Assembly (NCBI GenBank): GCA_012839395.1 | Contig: DUNJ01000168.1 | Coordinates: 1-15,759 of the forward strand | Direction of reading: 5' to 3' | Length of the DNA: 15,759 nt | Source of the DNA: Tepidimicrobium sp. | GTDB lineage: Bacteria; Bacillota; Clostridia; Tissierellales; Tepidimicrobiaceae | In this document: positions 7,572 to 15,713 of the stretch, one piece after another | Numbering within the stretch: position 1 is the stretch's first letter | How the letters are laid out: each line of letters opens with the position of its first letter | Notes under the pieces: model-generated | Told to the model about the DNA's origin: nothing | The model's input: the letters and a program-made list of their open reading frames with translations, nothing else | Database searches by the model: none | Translations under genes and position numbers: made by a program

Positions 7572-7600
7572 AAAATAAAAAGAGGGCATCTTTGCCCTCT
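7572..7600 (-). terminator. Intrinsic terminator after the SPOCS-like gene
   Basis: On the minus strand AGAGGGCA (7600-7593) pairs with TGCCCTCT (7588-7581) around a four-base loop, followed by TTTTATTTT. It starts 15 bases after the stop at 7616 and separates this gene from the iscR promoter. Confidence 0.92.
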
Positions 7601-7615
7601 ATCTCCACAATAATG

Positions 7616-8269
7616 TTATCCGTTTCCATCCCCATTACCATTATCATTTCCATTATCGTTATTAGAGTTATTTTCAAGCTGTGGCGGGAAAAAATCATCA
7701 GGAAAATCTGCCTCATCGAAATTATCACAGATATCCTCAGGACTAAACTCTTCACAAACATCTGGTTCTGGACAATACCCCATACTAGGTATCATTAGTT
7801 GAACCTTTCCCACTACCTTAATTATGACAAAGATGCCCACCGCAAAGGTCAATATGCCATCTGTAGTAACAGGCTGACCTAATATCTCAGAAGCGGTTTC
7901 TACTACTATCTTAAATTGAAATTCATCCCTTGCATCTGGATGATACATAACTATATCCCTAGATATATCCGGTAAAAAATCCTCTATATCATTTCCACAT
8001 TTAGTTAAAACCTTAAACGGTACCCTTAACTTAAACCTCACCCTTTTGAAGTTAGGTCTCTCATCCAAATCGGTTATGGTCAGAGAGCCAGGTACTATAA
8101 ATCCAGAGGCAAATTTAATATCCTCGCCAACCTTATCCTTTAATTCCACCTCAATTTCAGGAAAGCATTCCCTATGTTGACAGCTAGCAAATACCTTATC
8201 AACTATTACACAATCGAAATCCTCAACCTGAAGAATTTCGCCTAATTTTTTAACCTGTATGTCTTTCAT
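7616..8269 (-). CDS. SPOCS/DUF3794-like protein with Asn/Gly/Asp-rich tail
   Basis: Protein of 217 residues that I recognise only as a clostridial hypothetical family reminiscent of SPOCS (DUF3794) proteins, some of which act in spore envelope assembly. Residues 20-100 carry FASCQHRECFPEIEVEL, a VPGSLTITDLDERPNF segment and VRFKLRVPFKV, with C20, C30, C35 and C91. Residues 137-160 are hydrophobic (TFAVGIFVIIKVVG), followed by C166, C172 and C181 in an acidic stretch. The last 20 or so residues are almost only N, D and G, coded by degenerate GGN-AAY repeats. There is no signal peptide. AGGGGTG lies five bases before ATG 8269. It is monocistronic, with its own terminator and a divergent neighbour. 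Gene certain; family tentative; function unknown. Confidence 0.8.
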   Translation of the reverse strand: MKDIQVKKLGEILQVEDFDCVIVDKVFASCQHRECFPEIEVELKDKVGEDIKFASGFIVPGSLTITDLDERPNFKRVRFKLRVPFKVLTKCGNDIEDFLPDISRDIVMYHPDARDEFQFKIVVETASEILGQPVTTDGILTFAVGIFVIIKVVGKVQLMIPSMGYCPEPDVCEEFSPEDICDNFDEADFPDDFFPPQLENNSNNDNGNDNGNGDGNG

Positions 8270-8289
8270 GTTTTCACCCCTTATTTTAA

Positions 8290-8307
8290 TAATTGAGCTT
8301 TCAATTA
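8290..8307. repeat. Short inverted repeat in the divergent intergenic region
   Basis: TAATTGA (8290-8296) and TCAATTA (8301-8307) are exact reverse complements around GCTT. They lie in the 95-bp AT-rich region between the divergent genes starting at 8269 and 8365. I found no convincing sigma-A promoter for either gene there, so sporulation-sigma or weak promoters are possible. The dyad could be a shared operator or chance in AT-rich sequence. Confidence 0.35.
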
Positions 8308-8364
8308 CATATTATGAATTAAGAATATATTTGTGCTGTTTTTAATATCATAGGAGGTTATTTA

Positions 8365-9570
8365 ATGAATATGTCCTCATCCAACCATCTAGTCATAAAT
8401 TCTAAAGAAGATATCATGCTCCTTCAGCTAAGCTCTTATGGAAGACTTGAATATAGTTTTTTAGATAACACCTATAAGCCCATTACGCCACCAAAGCTGT
8501 ATAAAGATGATGTCCTAAAATATGCACTGACCGTGGATAAATCTGAAAATCTACACCTAATAACACTTATGAAAACTGGTGAACTTAACTACTCTATCTA
8601 TAAAAACCATAGATGGACCGATACGTTGATTGCTAAATTTGATTTTAATTCTAGGATATATAACACCTTTGAAATCCTCATATTAGACGAAGAAATCCAT
8701 ATTATATACGACTATGCAAACCTTGTAAATTCTAAACTATTTACAATACAACACGTTGTAAGTAAGGGAAATAGCTGGAAACAAAGAAGTATTACTAAAT
8801 ATATATTAACTAATGGAATGGAGTCATTTGCAATAGATAGCTCTCATTCTGGCATCATCCATCTACTTCATAGTTCTATAGAAGGAGGCGGATCTCATAT
8901 CTATTATACCTTCTACAATCCCTATGCAAATAAGTGGAATTCCAGGCCTCAAAGGCTAACCTCTCAGAAAAGTAGCGGATTCCGTCCATATATCCTTTCA
9001 GACACCAATGATAATGTACACGCGCTGTGGTTAGATAAGGTAGAAGATGATTATGTATTAAAATATAGCCGACTAGGCTCTACAGGAAAACAGAAATATA
9101 TGTGGAAACCGGTAAACATTCCATATATACCAAATTGTAGCGATAGCCCTATAATTTATGAAGAAGAAAATGTTTTAAAAATAGTCTATGCTACCCGATC
9201 CGGCATTGGATATATATATTCACTAGATGGGGGTAATACATGGATTAAAGGTTCTAAACTAGACATAGATCCATCTAAAATCAATACTATGAGAATATCT
9301 ATGCCCTTCTCGGGGGCTCAATCCAATAGAATTAACCGCCTATATTATACCGTAGATAAGCAGTTAAAATTCTTTTTTTTAGATACCTTCAATTCCTCCG
9401 ATACACCAACGACCGAAGATGCCTCAAATATATTATCTGAAAAAACGGATCTAGTAGAACTTTTGGACCAGATATTACTATCACAGGAAATAATGGATGA
9501 GAAGATAGATTTCATATTGAAAATATTAAAAAAAGAGAAAAGATCGTTTTTTGATAAATTCCTTGGATAA
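8365..9570 (+). CDS. Uncharacterised protein with Asp-box, probable beta-propeller plus C-terminal helix
   Basis: Protein of 401 residues, the only plus-strand gene here. ATG 8365 has AGGAGG seven bases upstream. There is no signal peptide. Residues 286-293, SLDGGNTW, match the sialidase/BNR Asp-box S-x-D-x-G-x-T-W. Weaker tryptophan-bearing turns recur at KNHRW, KGNSW, NPYANKW and KYMW, each among alternating hydrophobic strands such as IHIIYDY and IHLLHSS. This suggests a beta-propeller. The catalytic arginines of a sialidase are not evident, so a binding or structural role is more likely. Residues about 360-401 are a charged amphipathic helix (LLDQILLSQEIMDEKIDFIL, then KKEKR), possibly for oligomerisation or membrane contact. 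It is divergent from the SPOCS-like gene. Function unknown. Confidence 0.85.
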   Translation: MNMSSSNHLVINSKEDIMLLQLSSYGRLEYSFLDNTYKPITPPKLYKDDVLKYALTVDKSENLHLITLMKTGELNYSIYKNHRWTDTLIAKFDFNSRIYNTFEILILDEEIHIIYDYANLVNSKLFTIQHVVSKGNSWKQRSITKYILTNGMESFAIDSSHSGIIHLLHSSIEGGGSHIYYTFYNPYANKWNSRPQRLTSQKSSGFRPYILSDTNDNVHALWLDKVEDDYVLKYSRLGSTGKQKYMWKPVNIPYIPNCSDSPIIYEEENVLKIVYATRSGIGYIYSLDGGNTWIKGSKLDIDPSKINTMRISMPFSGAQSNRINRLYYTVDKQLKFFFLDTFNSSDTPTTEDASNILSEKTDLVELLDQILLSQEIMDEKIDFILKILKKEKRSFFDKFLG

Positions 9571-9584
9571 CCAAGCCTATTAGT

Positions 9585-9616
9585 TAAAAATAGCAGACAA
9601 ATGTCTGCTATTTTTA
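9585..9616. terminator. Bidirectional terminator between convergent genes
   Basis: TAAAAATAGCAGACA (9585-9599) and its exact reverse complement (9602-9616) flank two bases. The A-run on one side and T-run on the other give a U-tract in both directions. It serves the plus-strand gene ending at 9570 and the minus-strand gene ending at 9622. Confidence 0.93.
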
Positions 9617-9621
9617 CATAT

Positions 9622-10578
9622 CTATAATCCTAACTTTTCCGTCAACTTCTCCAACATATCCCTAGTCATACTATCTAGATCATATTTGGGGCTCCAACCC
9701 CATTCCTCCCTAGCTGCAGTATCATCTAGGGAATTGGGCCATGAGTCTGCTATAGCCTGCCTTATAGGATCTACTTCATATCGCATTTCAAATTCTGGAA
9801 TTTCTTTTCTAATAGATGCAGCTATCTCTTCCGGTTCAAAGCTCATCGATGTAATATTGAATGCATTTCTATGTATGAGCTTGTTTGGATCTGCCTCCAA
9901 CAATTGAACTATTGCATTTAATGCATCCGGCATATACATCATATCCATTTTAGTACCCCTATCGATAAAGCTGGTATAGCTTTTATGTTTCAACGCATCA
10001 TAGTAGATATGAACCGCATAATCGGTAGTTCCTCCCCCTGGCAAAGTTTTGTAGGATATCAACCCTGGCAACCTCACTCCCCTAGTATCTACGCCAAATT
10101 TATGGTAATAGTAATCACATAGTAGCTCACCTGCCACCTTTGTTACTCCATATATGGTATTAGGCCTCTGGATAGTATCCTGAGGTGTGTTATTCTTTGG
10201 AGTGGAATCCCCAAAAGCAGCAATAGAACTAGGAGTAAATACCGCACAACCTTCCTCCCTTGCTACTTCCAGCACATTATATAGGCCATTCATGTTCACA
10301 TTCCATGCCAAAGCCGGTTTCTCCTCCCCCACAGCGGAGAGTATTGCCGCAAGGTGAATAATCGTATCTATATTATGCTTTCTCACCACTTCCGATAACC
10401 GCTTTCCATCTGCAACATCGACAATTTCAAAAACCCCTGATTCCATAAGTTCCCCATGGCCTTCCTTGACCCTCCTGCTACTAGCAACTACATTAGCTTT
10501 ACCATAAATATTTCTCAATTCCATAGTAAGCTCAGAGCCAATCTGTCCCAATGCACCAGTAATTAATATTTTTCTCAA
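9622..10578 (-). CDS. tdh: L-threonine 3-dehydrogenase, SDR (epimerase-like) type
   Basis: NAD-dependent enzyme oxidising threonine to 2-amino-3-ketobutyrate, normally followed by glycine C-acetyltransferase (Kbl). It has 318 residues with the Rossmann motif G8ALGQIG, S117-S118 (TPSSIAAFG) and the catalytic pair Y143/K147 (YGVTK). Hallmarks of the extended-SDR threonine dehydrogenases, rather than sugar epimerases, are LPGLISYKTLPGGGTTDYAV, MDMMYMPDA and the C-terminal IRQAIADSWPNSLDD. I chose TTG 10578 because GGGGGTG lies six bases upstream and the protein then begins MRKILITGALG; in-frame TTG 10593 and GTG 10587 overlap the ribosome binding site. The gap to degV is 88 bases, with a TATAAT (10627-10622) but no good -35. 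No kbl is in the window. Confidence 0.92.
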   Translation of the reverse strand: MRKILITGALGQIGSELTMELRNIYGKANVVASSRRVKEGHGELMESGVFEIVDVADGKRLSEVVRKHNIDTIIHLAAILSAVGEEKPALAWNVNMNGLYNVLEVAREEGCAVFTPSSIAAFGDSTPKNNTPQDTIQRPNTIYGVTKVAGELLCDYYYHKFGVDTRGVRLPGLISYKTLPGGGTTDYAVHIYYDALKHKSYTSFIDRGTKMDMMYMPDALNAIVQLLEADPNKLIHRNAFNITSMSFEPEEIAASIRKEIPEFEMRYEVDPIRQAIADSWPNSLDDTAAREEWGWSPKYDLDSMTRDMLEKLTEKLGL

Positions 10579-10666
10579 TAATTGCACCCCCAAGTATTGT
10601 GATATCTACTTCATTGTTATAATTATATCATATTTGTATTAAAAATATACCTTTGAAGGGCAGCAC

Positions 10667-11494
10667 CTAATAAAAGCATATGCCAATAGCCTTAGGGCCT
10701 AGATGGCAGCCTATAACAGGTCCTAATTCATCAATGGTAATTTCAGCCTTGGGAAATCTAGATTCCAGGTCCTCCTTCAACCTAATAGATTCCTTCTCAT
10801 TAAATATATGACAGATGCTTATTCTTTCAACATCTTCTGACACCTTTTCTGCAATATTCCTTATAGCTTTGTTCTTCCCCCTAACCTTTTCCAATAGCTC
10901 CAATTTTCCACCCTTCAATTGAATAATGGGCTTAATATTTAGCACTTCACCAATAGCAGATTGTATTCCCGTAAGTCTACCTCCCCTTCTCAAATATTCT
11001 AAGGTTTCTACCGTAACGTATATCCACATGTTGTGCTTTTTATTTTCAATATATGATACTATTTCATCCACCGGCCTGTTCGACTTGGCCATTTCTAGTG
11101 CATCTATTGCTAAGAATCTCAAATTAGAAGCCGCCTGCATGGAATCGATAACGGTAATTCTATCATCCCCCAACATATCCTTAGCCAGAAGAGCGCTATT
11201 ATAGGTGCCACTCAACTTAGAGGACAAAAGAATAGCTATTATGTGGTCATATCCTTTGTTAAAGGCCTTTTCAAATTCCGATAAAAACTCTCCACTAGAA
11301 GGCTGGGATGTAGTAGGAAATAATTTACTGTTGCTCAATCTATTGAAAAAATCTTCAAATTCCCCCGGAAATCCTTCTTTACTGGTTTCATCGCTAAATG
11401 AATAGTTTAGCTCTACTACTGATATATCCTCTATTTTTGCAAACTCCTTTTTCATATAACTAGTACTATCGGTAACTATCTTTATTTTCGACAC
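10667..11494 (-). CDS. DegV family protein (fatty-acid-binding, FakB-like)
   Basis: Cytosolic fatty-acid carrier of 275 residues, the usual DegV length. FakB-type members present exogenous fatty acids to the FakA kinase for phospholipid synthesis. Visible motifs are VTDSTSYM near the start, TTSQPS (61-66), LLSSKLSGTYNSA (about 89-101), VIDSMQAASN, YLRRGGRLTG and the C-terminal GPVIGCHLGPKAIG, all characteristic of the DegV fold and its lipid-head pocket. GTG 11494 is used because AGGAG lies seven bases upstream and the protein then reads MSKIKIVTDST. A TTG at 11533 in the same frame lies inside a stem-loop and is unlikely. No fakA is nearby, so the lipid partner is encoded elsewhere. It follows leuS across a hairpin, with tdh downstream. 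Confidence 0.95.
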   Translation of the reverse strand: MSKIKIVTDSTSYMKKEFAKIEDISVVELNYSFSDETSKEGFPGEFEDFFNRLSNSKLFPTTSQPSSGEFLSEFEKAFNKGYDHIIAILLSSKLSGTYNSALLAKDMLGDDRITVIDSMQAASNLRFLAIDALEMAKSNRPVDEIVSYIENKKHNMWIYVTVETLEYLRRGGRLTGIQSAIGEVLNIKPIIQLKGGKLELLEKVRGKNKAIRNIAEKVSEDVERISICHIFNEKESIRLKEDLESRFPKAEITIDELGPVIGCHLGPKAIGICFY

Positions 11495-11513
11495 GATATC
11501 ACTCCTAAATTGA

Positions 11514-11550
11514 AATAGTTTTGCTATACTCAAGGTATAGCAAAACTATT
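11514..11550 (-). terminator. 16-bp stem-loop after leuS, terminator-like
   Basis: Bases 11514-11529 and 11535-11550 are exact reverse complements (AATAGTTTTGCTATAC on the plus strand) around a five-base loop. It lies 15 bases after the leuS stop and 19 bases before degV. The tail on the minus strand is only TCAATTT, so termination may be partial, allowing some read-through into degV. Confidence 0.6.
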
Positions 11551-11565
11551 GTTGCATATTTTATT

Positions 11566-13977
11566 CTATTTTACAACTAAGTTATAGATTTTTCCAGGTA
11601 TAAATATCTCCTTTATAATCTGTTTTCCCTCCAAATGCTTTTGAATAGCCCTATTTTCTCTAGCTAGCCTATTTGCTTCCTCCTGGTCAGCGTCTATTCC
11701 AATATTGATTGTACCCCTAACCCGTCCATTAACTTGTACTGGCATCTCAATAACATCCTCTTTAATCTTATCCTCATCATATGCAGGCCATCTCTGTTCA
11801 TTTAACATGCCGCCAAAATCCATAATATCCCATATCTCTTCGGTTATATGAGGTGCAACCGGATTCAAAAGTATCAGGTAGGTCTTTAGATCAGCCTTGG
11901 TAATGCTTCCATTATCATTAAATTCATTCAACAAAGTCATCAAGGCAGCTATAGCTGTATTAAACTTCAATGTTTCATAGTCTTCAGTCACCTTTTTAAT
12001 AGTCTTATGGATGCTAGCTTCCAATTCCTCGGAATATTCATCCCCACTTACAACTATATCCTGCAACCTCCAAACCCTTTCTAAATACCTCCTGCACCCT
12101 CTAACACCATCTTCCAACCAAGGCACCGATTGTTCAAAATCTCCTATAAACATCTCATAAGCTCTTAGTGTATCAGCTCCATACTCATCTATTATATCAT
12201 CAGGATTAACCACATTGCCTCTAGATTTGGACATCTTTTCGCTATTTTCCCCCAATATCATGCCATGAGATGTCCTTTTAGCATAGGGCTCCTTGCAAGG
12301 TACCACCCCTATATCGTATAAAAATTTATGCCAAAATCTTGAATACAATAGATGCAATGTCGTATGTTCCATTCCACCATTATACCAATCAACCGGCAAC
12401 CAGTATTTCAATTTCTCTTGATCTGCTAGCTGGTTATCGTTGGTAGGATCTATATATCTCAGGTAATACCAGGATGAGCCAGCCCATTGAGGCATAGTAT
12501 CCGTTTCTCGTTCAGCCTCCCCTCCACATTTAGGGCAGGTGGTCTTCACCCAATCCCTTATATTAGCCAAAGGGGATTCTCCAGTGTCCGTTGGCTCATA
12601 ATTTTTAATGTCTGGCAATTCTAGGGGTAATTCATCCTCTGGTAAAGGGACCCACTTACATTTATCGCAGTAGACCAAGGGTATGGGCTCTCCCCAGTAC
12701 CTTTGACGAGAAAATATCCAATCCCTCAGCTTATAGTTGGTTCTTCTAGTCCCTAAATCCCTTTCCTCTAACCAATCGCTTATCTTTTCTATGGCCTCCT
12801 CCACGCTTAGGCCATTTATTAATTCAGAATTAATCAATACCCCAGATTCTGTATCGGTATAAGCCTCTTTTTCTATATCTCCACCTTTAACTACCTCTAT
12901 TATGGGCAAATCGAATTTTTTGGCAAACTCCCAGTCCCTAGTATCGTGAGCAGGTACTGCCATAATAGCGCCAGTTCCATAACTCATCAAAACATAGTCA
13001 GATATCCATATAGGTATCTCCTTCTGCGTTACTGGATTTATAGCCTTTAGCCCCTTTACTTCCACACCTGTCTTTTCCTTAGATAGCTCGGTACGTTCAA
13101 AATCCGATTTTTTACTGGCATATTCCTGATACTTAACGACTTCATCCATATTCTCTATATCATCCCTATACTCATCCAGTAGGGGATGTTCAGCAGCAAT
13201 AACCATATAGGTTGCTCCATACAGGGTATCTGGTCTCGTTGTAAATACTTCTAAATAATCATCTTTTCCACTTAACTGAAACTTTACATCCATTCCATAG
13301 GAGCGCCCAATCCAATTGATCTGCTGAGCTTTAACCCTATCTATATAATCTACACTATCCAAATCATCGATCAACCTATCTGCATATTCCGTAATCTTCA
13401 ACATCCATTGATTCTTAACCCTTCTCACCACTTCGCCACCACAGCGTTCGCATGCCCCAGCTACCACCTCTTCATTAGCAAGACCTATCTTGCAAGATGA
13501 ACACCAGTTGATAGGCATCTCACGCTTATAAGCTAAACCCTTTTCAAATAGCTTTATAAATATCCACTGAGTCCATTTATAATAATTTGGATCGGTTGTA
13601 TTTACCTCCCTAGACCAATCAAAGGAAAAACCTATGGATTTTAGCTGCTTCTTAAACCTAGCTACATTCTTCCTAGTTACCTCTCTTGGATGAATTTTAT
13701 GCTTAATTGCAAAATTTTCCGTCGGCAACCCGAAGGCATCCCATCCCATGGGAAATAAAACATTGTATCCTTCCATTCTTCTTTTCCTTGCAAGTATATC
13801 CAAGGCCGTATATGGCCTTGGGTGTCCAACGTGAAGTCCTTCTCCAGATGGATAAGGAAACTCCACCAATGCAAAGAACTTAGGCTTCGACCTATCCTCA
13901 CCAGTTTCAAATACTCTATTCTCCTCCCATATATTCTGCCATTTCTTCTCTATCTTTTTAGGATCATATTTGGTCAC
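11566..13977 (-). CDS. leuS: Leucine-tRNA ligase
   Basis: Class I leucyl-tRNA synthetase of 803 residues, normal bacterial length; it charges tRNA-Leu in the cytosol. Visible are the HIGH-type motif H49VGH, zinc-knuckle cysteines in NWCSSCKIG and GACERCGGE, the CP1 editing-domain threonine-rich motif TTRPDTLYG, the tryptophan-rich YWLPVDWYNGGMEH, and KMSKS at 581-585. The C-terminal anticodon-binding region ends with MPVQVNGRVRGTI. Translation starts at GTG 13977 with AGGAGGT six bases upstream, giving MTKYDPKKIEKKWQ as in relatives. A leucine-specific T-box leader precedes it, so expression should rise when uncharged tRNA-Leu accumulates. Confidence 0.98.
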   Translation of the reverse strand: MTKYDPKKIEKKWQNIWEENRVFETGEDRSKPKFFALVEFPYPSGEGLHVGHPRPYTALDILARKRRMEGYNVLFPMGWDAFGLPTENFAIKHKIHPREVTRKNVARFKKQLKSIGFSFDWSREVNTTDPNYYKWTQWIFIKLFEKGLAYKREMPINWCSSCKIGLANEEVVAGACERCGGEVVRRVKNQWMLKITEYADRLIDDLDSVDYIDRVKAQQINWIGRSYGMDVKFQLSGKDDYLEVFTTRPDTLYGATYMVIAAEHPLLDEYRDDIENMDEVVKYQEYASKKSDFERTELSKEKTGVEVKGLKAINPVTQKEIPIWISDYVLMSYGTGAIMAVPAHDTRDWEFAKKFDLPIIEVVKGGDIEKEAYTDTESGVLINSELINGLSVEEAIEKISDWLEERDLGTRRTNYKLRDWIFSRQRYWGEPIPLVYCDKCKWVPLPEDELPLELPDIKNYEPTDTGESPLANIRDWVKTTCPKCGGEAERETDTMPQWAGSSWYYLRYIDPTNDNQLADQEKLKYWLPVDWYNGGMEHTTLHLLYSRFWHKFLYDIGVVPCKEPYAKRTSHGMILGENSEKMSKSRGNVVNPDDIIDEYGADTLRAYEMFIGDFEQSVPWLEDGVRGCRRYLERVWRLQDIVVSGDEYSEELEASIHKTIKKVTEDYETLKFNTAIAALMTLLNEFNDNGSITKADLKTYLILLNPVAPHITEEIWDIMDFGGMLNEQRWPAYDEDKIKEDVIEMPVQVNGRVRGTINIGIDADQEEANRLARENRAIQKHLEGKQIIKEIFIPGKIYNLVVK

Positions 13978-14010
13978 TTTCCTACCTCCTCAATTTTTTA
14001 TACAAAATAT

Positions 14011-14042
14011 AAAAACCTTTCGCCAAATATAGAGGCGAAAGG
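14011..14042 (-). terminator. Conditional terminator of the leuS T-box
   Basis: CCTTTCGCC (14042-14034) pairs with GGCGAAAGG (14024-14016) around nine bases, followed by TTTTTATATTTT. Formation is expected to compete with the antiterminator built on the T-box sequence just upstream. Confidence 0.93.
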
Positions 14043-14255
14043 TCAATTTCCGCGGTACCACCCTACTTGATAGGCAATATGAGGCCTACCCACTTAAGGA
14101 TAGTTAACGGTATCCATCCGACTAAAGCTACTACACTTCGCCTTAATGACTCAGGGACGAGTTCAGCACCAATCGATACTATTTCCCACCAACCAATAGC
14201 TCTCTTCAATCGATTCAAAAGCCTACTACTTCCCATCATAGTTCATATGGAATTA
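14011..14255 (-). promoter_or_regulatory. T-box leader of leuS (leucine specifier CTC)
   Basis: On the minus strand the leader contains the S-turn element AGTA, the AG-rich GAGAGC segment, and the specifier context GAA-CTC-GTCCC. CTC (14161-14159) is a leucine codon, matching the downstream gene. The conserved T-box AGGGTGGTACCGCGG is at 14064-14050, with a TGGT bulge for the tRNA acceptor end. The terminator follows at 14042-14011. Uncharged tRNA-Leu is expected to stabilise the antiterminator and switch leuS on. Confidence 0.95.
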
Positions 14256-14261
14256 AAAATA

Positions 14262-14290
14262 AGTATAGCAGAAACAAGGTATAAAATCAA
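14262..14290 (-). promoter_or_regulatory. Sigma-A promoter of the leuS leader, extended -10
   Basis: On the minus strand TTGATT (14290-14285) and TATACT (14267-14262) are 17 bases apart, and TG one base before the -10 adds an extended element. It begins only seven bases after the asnS stop (14298), so leuS has its own start while read-through from asnS stays possible. Confidence 0.85.
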
Positions 14291-14297
14291 GAACTTG

Positions 14298-15686
14298 TTA
14301 GAACTCTGCCGATCCAACCGTCCTTGGGAAAGGTATAACGTCTCGAATGTTTTTCATCCCTGTCATATACATTATAGCCCTTTCAAACCCTAGGCCATAT
14401 CCTGCATGCTTAACCCCACCATATTTCCTCAACTCTAGATACCACCAATAGTCTTCCCTATCCATACCCATCTCATCAATCCTTCTTTCGAGTATATCTA
14501 GCCTTTCTTCCCTTTGGCTCCCTCCAATTATCTCTCCAACCCCCGGAACCAAAAGATCCATAGCAGCTACCGTTTTTTCATCATCATTCAGCCTCATATA
14601 GAAGGCCTTGATATCCTTAGGATAATCTGTAACAAATACAGGCCCCCTAAATACCTTCTCCGATATATACCTTTCATGTTCTGTCTGAAGGTCTATTCCC
14701 CATTCCACTGGATACTGAAACTCTTCTTTAGATTTCTTAAGAATATCTATGGCTTCAGTATATGTGATACAGGCAAAATCCGAGTTGACTATGTTTTCCA
14801 ATCGGTTTATAAGTCCCTTATCTATAAAGGAATTGAAAAATTCCATCTCCTCCTGGGCATTTTCCATCACATAGTTTATAATATATTTCATCATATCTTC
14901 GCCTAAATCCATACTATCCTCGAGATCTGCAAAGGCTATCTCCGGTTCTATCATCCAAAATTCCGCCGCATGTCTCGGGGTGTTGGAGTTTTCAGATCTA
15001 AAGGTTGGCCCAAATGTATATACATTTTTAAAAGCCAATGCATAGGCCTCTGCTTCCAGTTGACCACTTACAGTTAGATAGGTTTCCTTACCGAAAAAAT
15101 CCTTTCTATAGTCCACCTCTTTCTCCTCATCCAATGAAGCATCAGCCAAATCCAATGTGGTAACCCTAAACATATCTCCTGCCCCTTCTGCATCGCTAGC
15201 AGTTATAATTGGCGTATGGACATATACAAAATCCCTCTCCTGAAAAAATTTATGGATTGCATAGGACATCAAAGACCTCACTCTAAATACGGCATTAAAG
15301 GTATTAGCCCTAGGCCTCAAATGGGCTATAGTTCTTAAATACTCAAAGGAGTGCCTCTTCTTTTGCAATGGATAATCCCTATCAGAAAATCCTTCTAGTT
15401 TTACCTCACTTGCCTGAATCTCAAAAGGTTGCTTTGCACCCGGCGTTGAAACCAATTTACCCTTTGCTACTATTGCACTGCTTATAGGAAACCTCTTAAC
15501 CTGATCGAAATTATCCAAATTTTCATCTATCACTATTTGTAAATTCGTAAAGAATGTTCCATCATTTATCTCGATAAAACCAAACTTCTTAGAAGATCTA
15601 ATGGTTCTAACCCAACCTTCAACTACTATCTCTTTATCCAAATATTTGTCGGCATTCTTAAATATATTCCCTATATCCACCTTCAT
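14298..15686 (-). CDS. asnS: Asparagine-tRNA ligase
   Basis: Class II synthetase charging tRNA-Asn. It has 462 residues and resembles the longer E. coli-type AsnRS (466) more than the 430-residue Bacillus form. The N-terminal OB-fold anticodon-binding domain (about 1-110) carries VEGWVRTIRSSKKFGFIEI. The catalytic domain shows TPIITASDAEGAGDMFRV, motif 2 with TFGPTFRSENSNTPRHAAEF, SQREERLD, and motif 3 GLGFERAIMYMTG. AEFWMIEPE and the lack of an aspartyl-type insertion support AsnRS. ATG 15686 has GGGAGGAG seven bases upstream and gives MKVDIGNIF; an in-frame ATG at 15728 lies inside the leader terminator. It is controlled by a T-box leader. Confidence 0.97.
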   Translation of the reverse strand: MKVDIGNIFKNADKYLDKEIVVEGWVRTIRSSKKFGFIEINDGTFFTNLQIVIDENLDNFDQVKRFPISSAIVAKGKLVSTPGAKQPFEIQASEVKLEGFSDRDYPLQKKRHSFEYLRTIAHLRPRANTFNAVFRVRSLMSYAIHKFFQERDFVYVHTPIITASDAEGAGDMFRVTTLDLADASLDEEKEVDYRKDFFGKETYLTVSGQLEAEAYALAFKNVYTFGPTFRSENSNTPRHAAEFWMIEPEIAFADLEDSMDLGEDMMKYIINYVMENAQEEMEFFNSFIDKGLINRLENIVNSDFACITYTEAIDILKKSKEEFQYPVEWGIDLQTEHERYISEKVFRGPVFVTDYPKDIKAFYMRLNDDEKTVAAMDLLVPGVGEIIGGSQREERLDILERRIDEMGMDREDYWWYLELRKYGGVKHAGYGLGFERAIMYMTGMKNIRDVIPFPRTVGSAEF

Positions 15687-15713
15687 ATATACTCTCCTCC
15701 CATTATATTCATT

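Noticed and set aside
7616..7680. Possible CRISPR or tandem repeat in the GGN-AAY stretch
   Set aside because: It is in-frame low-complexity coding sequence for an Asn/Gly/Asp tail, with no spacers or constant repeat unit.
11495..11533. Longer degV start at TTG 11533
   Set aside because: The TTG is in a stem-loop. GTG 11494 has AGGAG at good spacing and gives the family N-terminus.
14067..14393. Plus-strand reading frame across the leuS leader
   Set aside because: It is the antisense of the T-box RNA and the asnS end, with no gene features.
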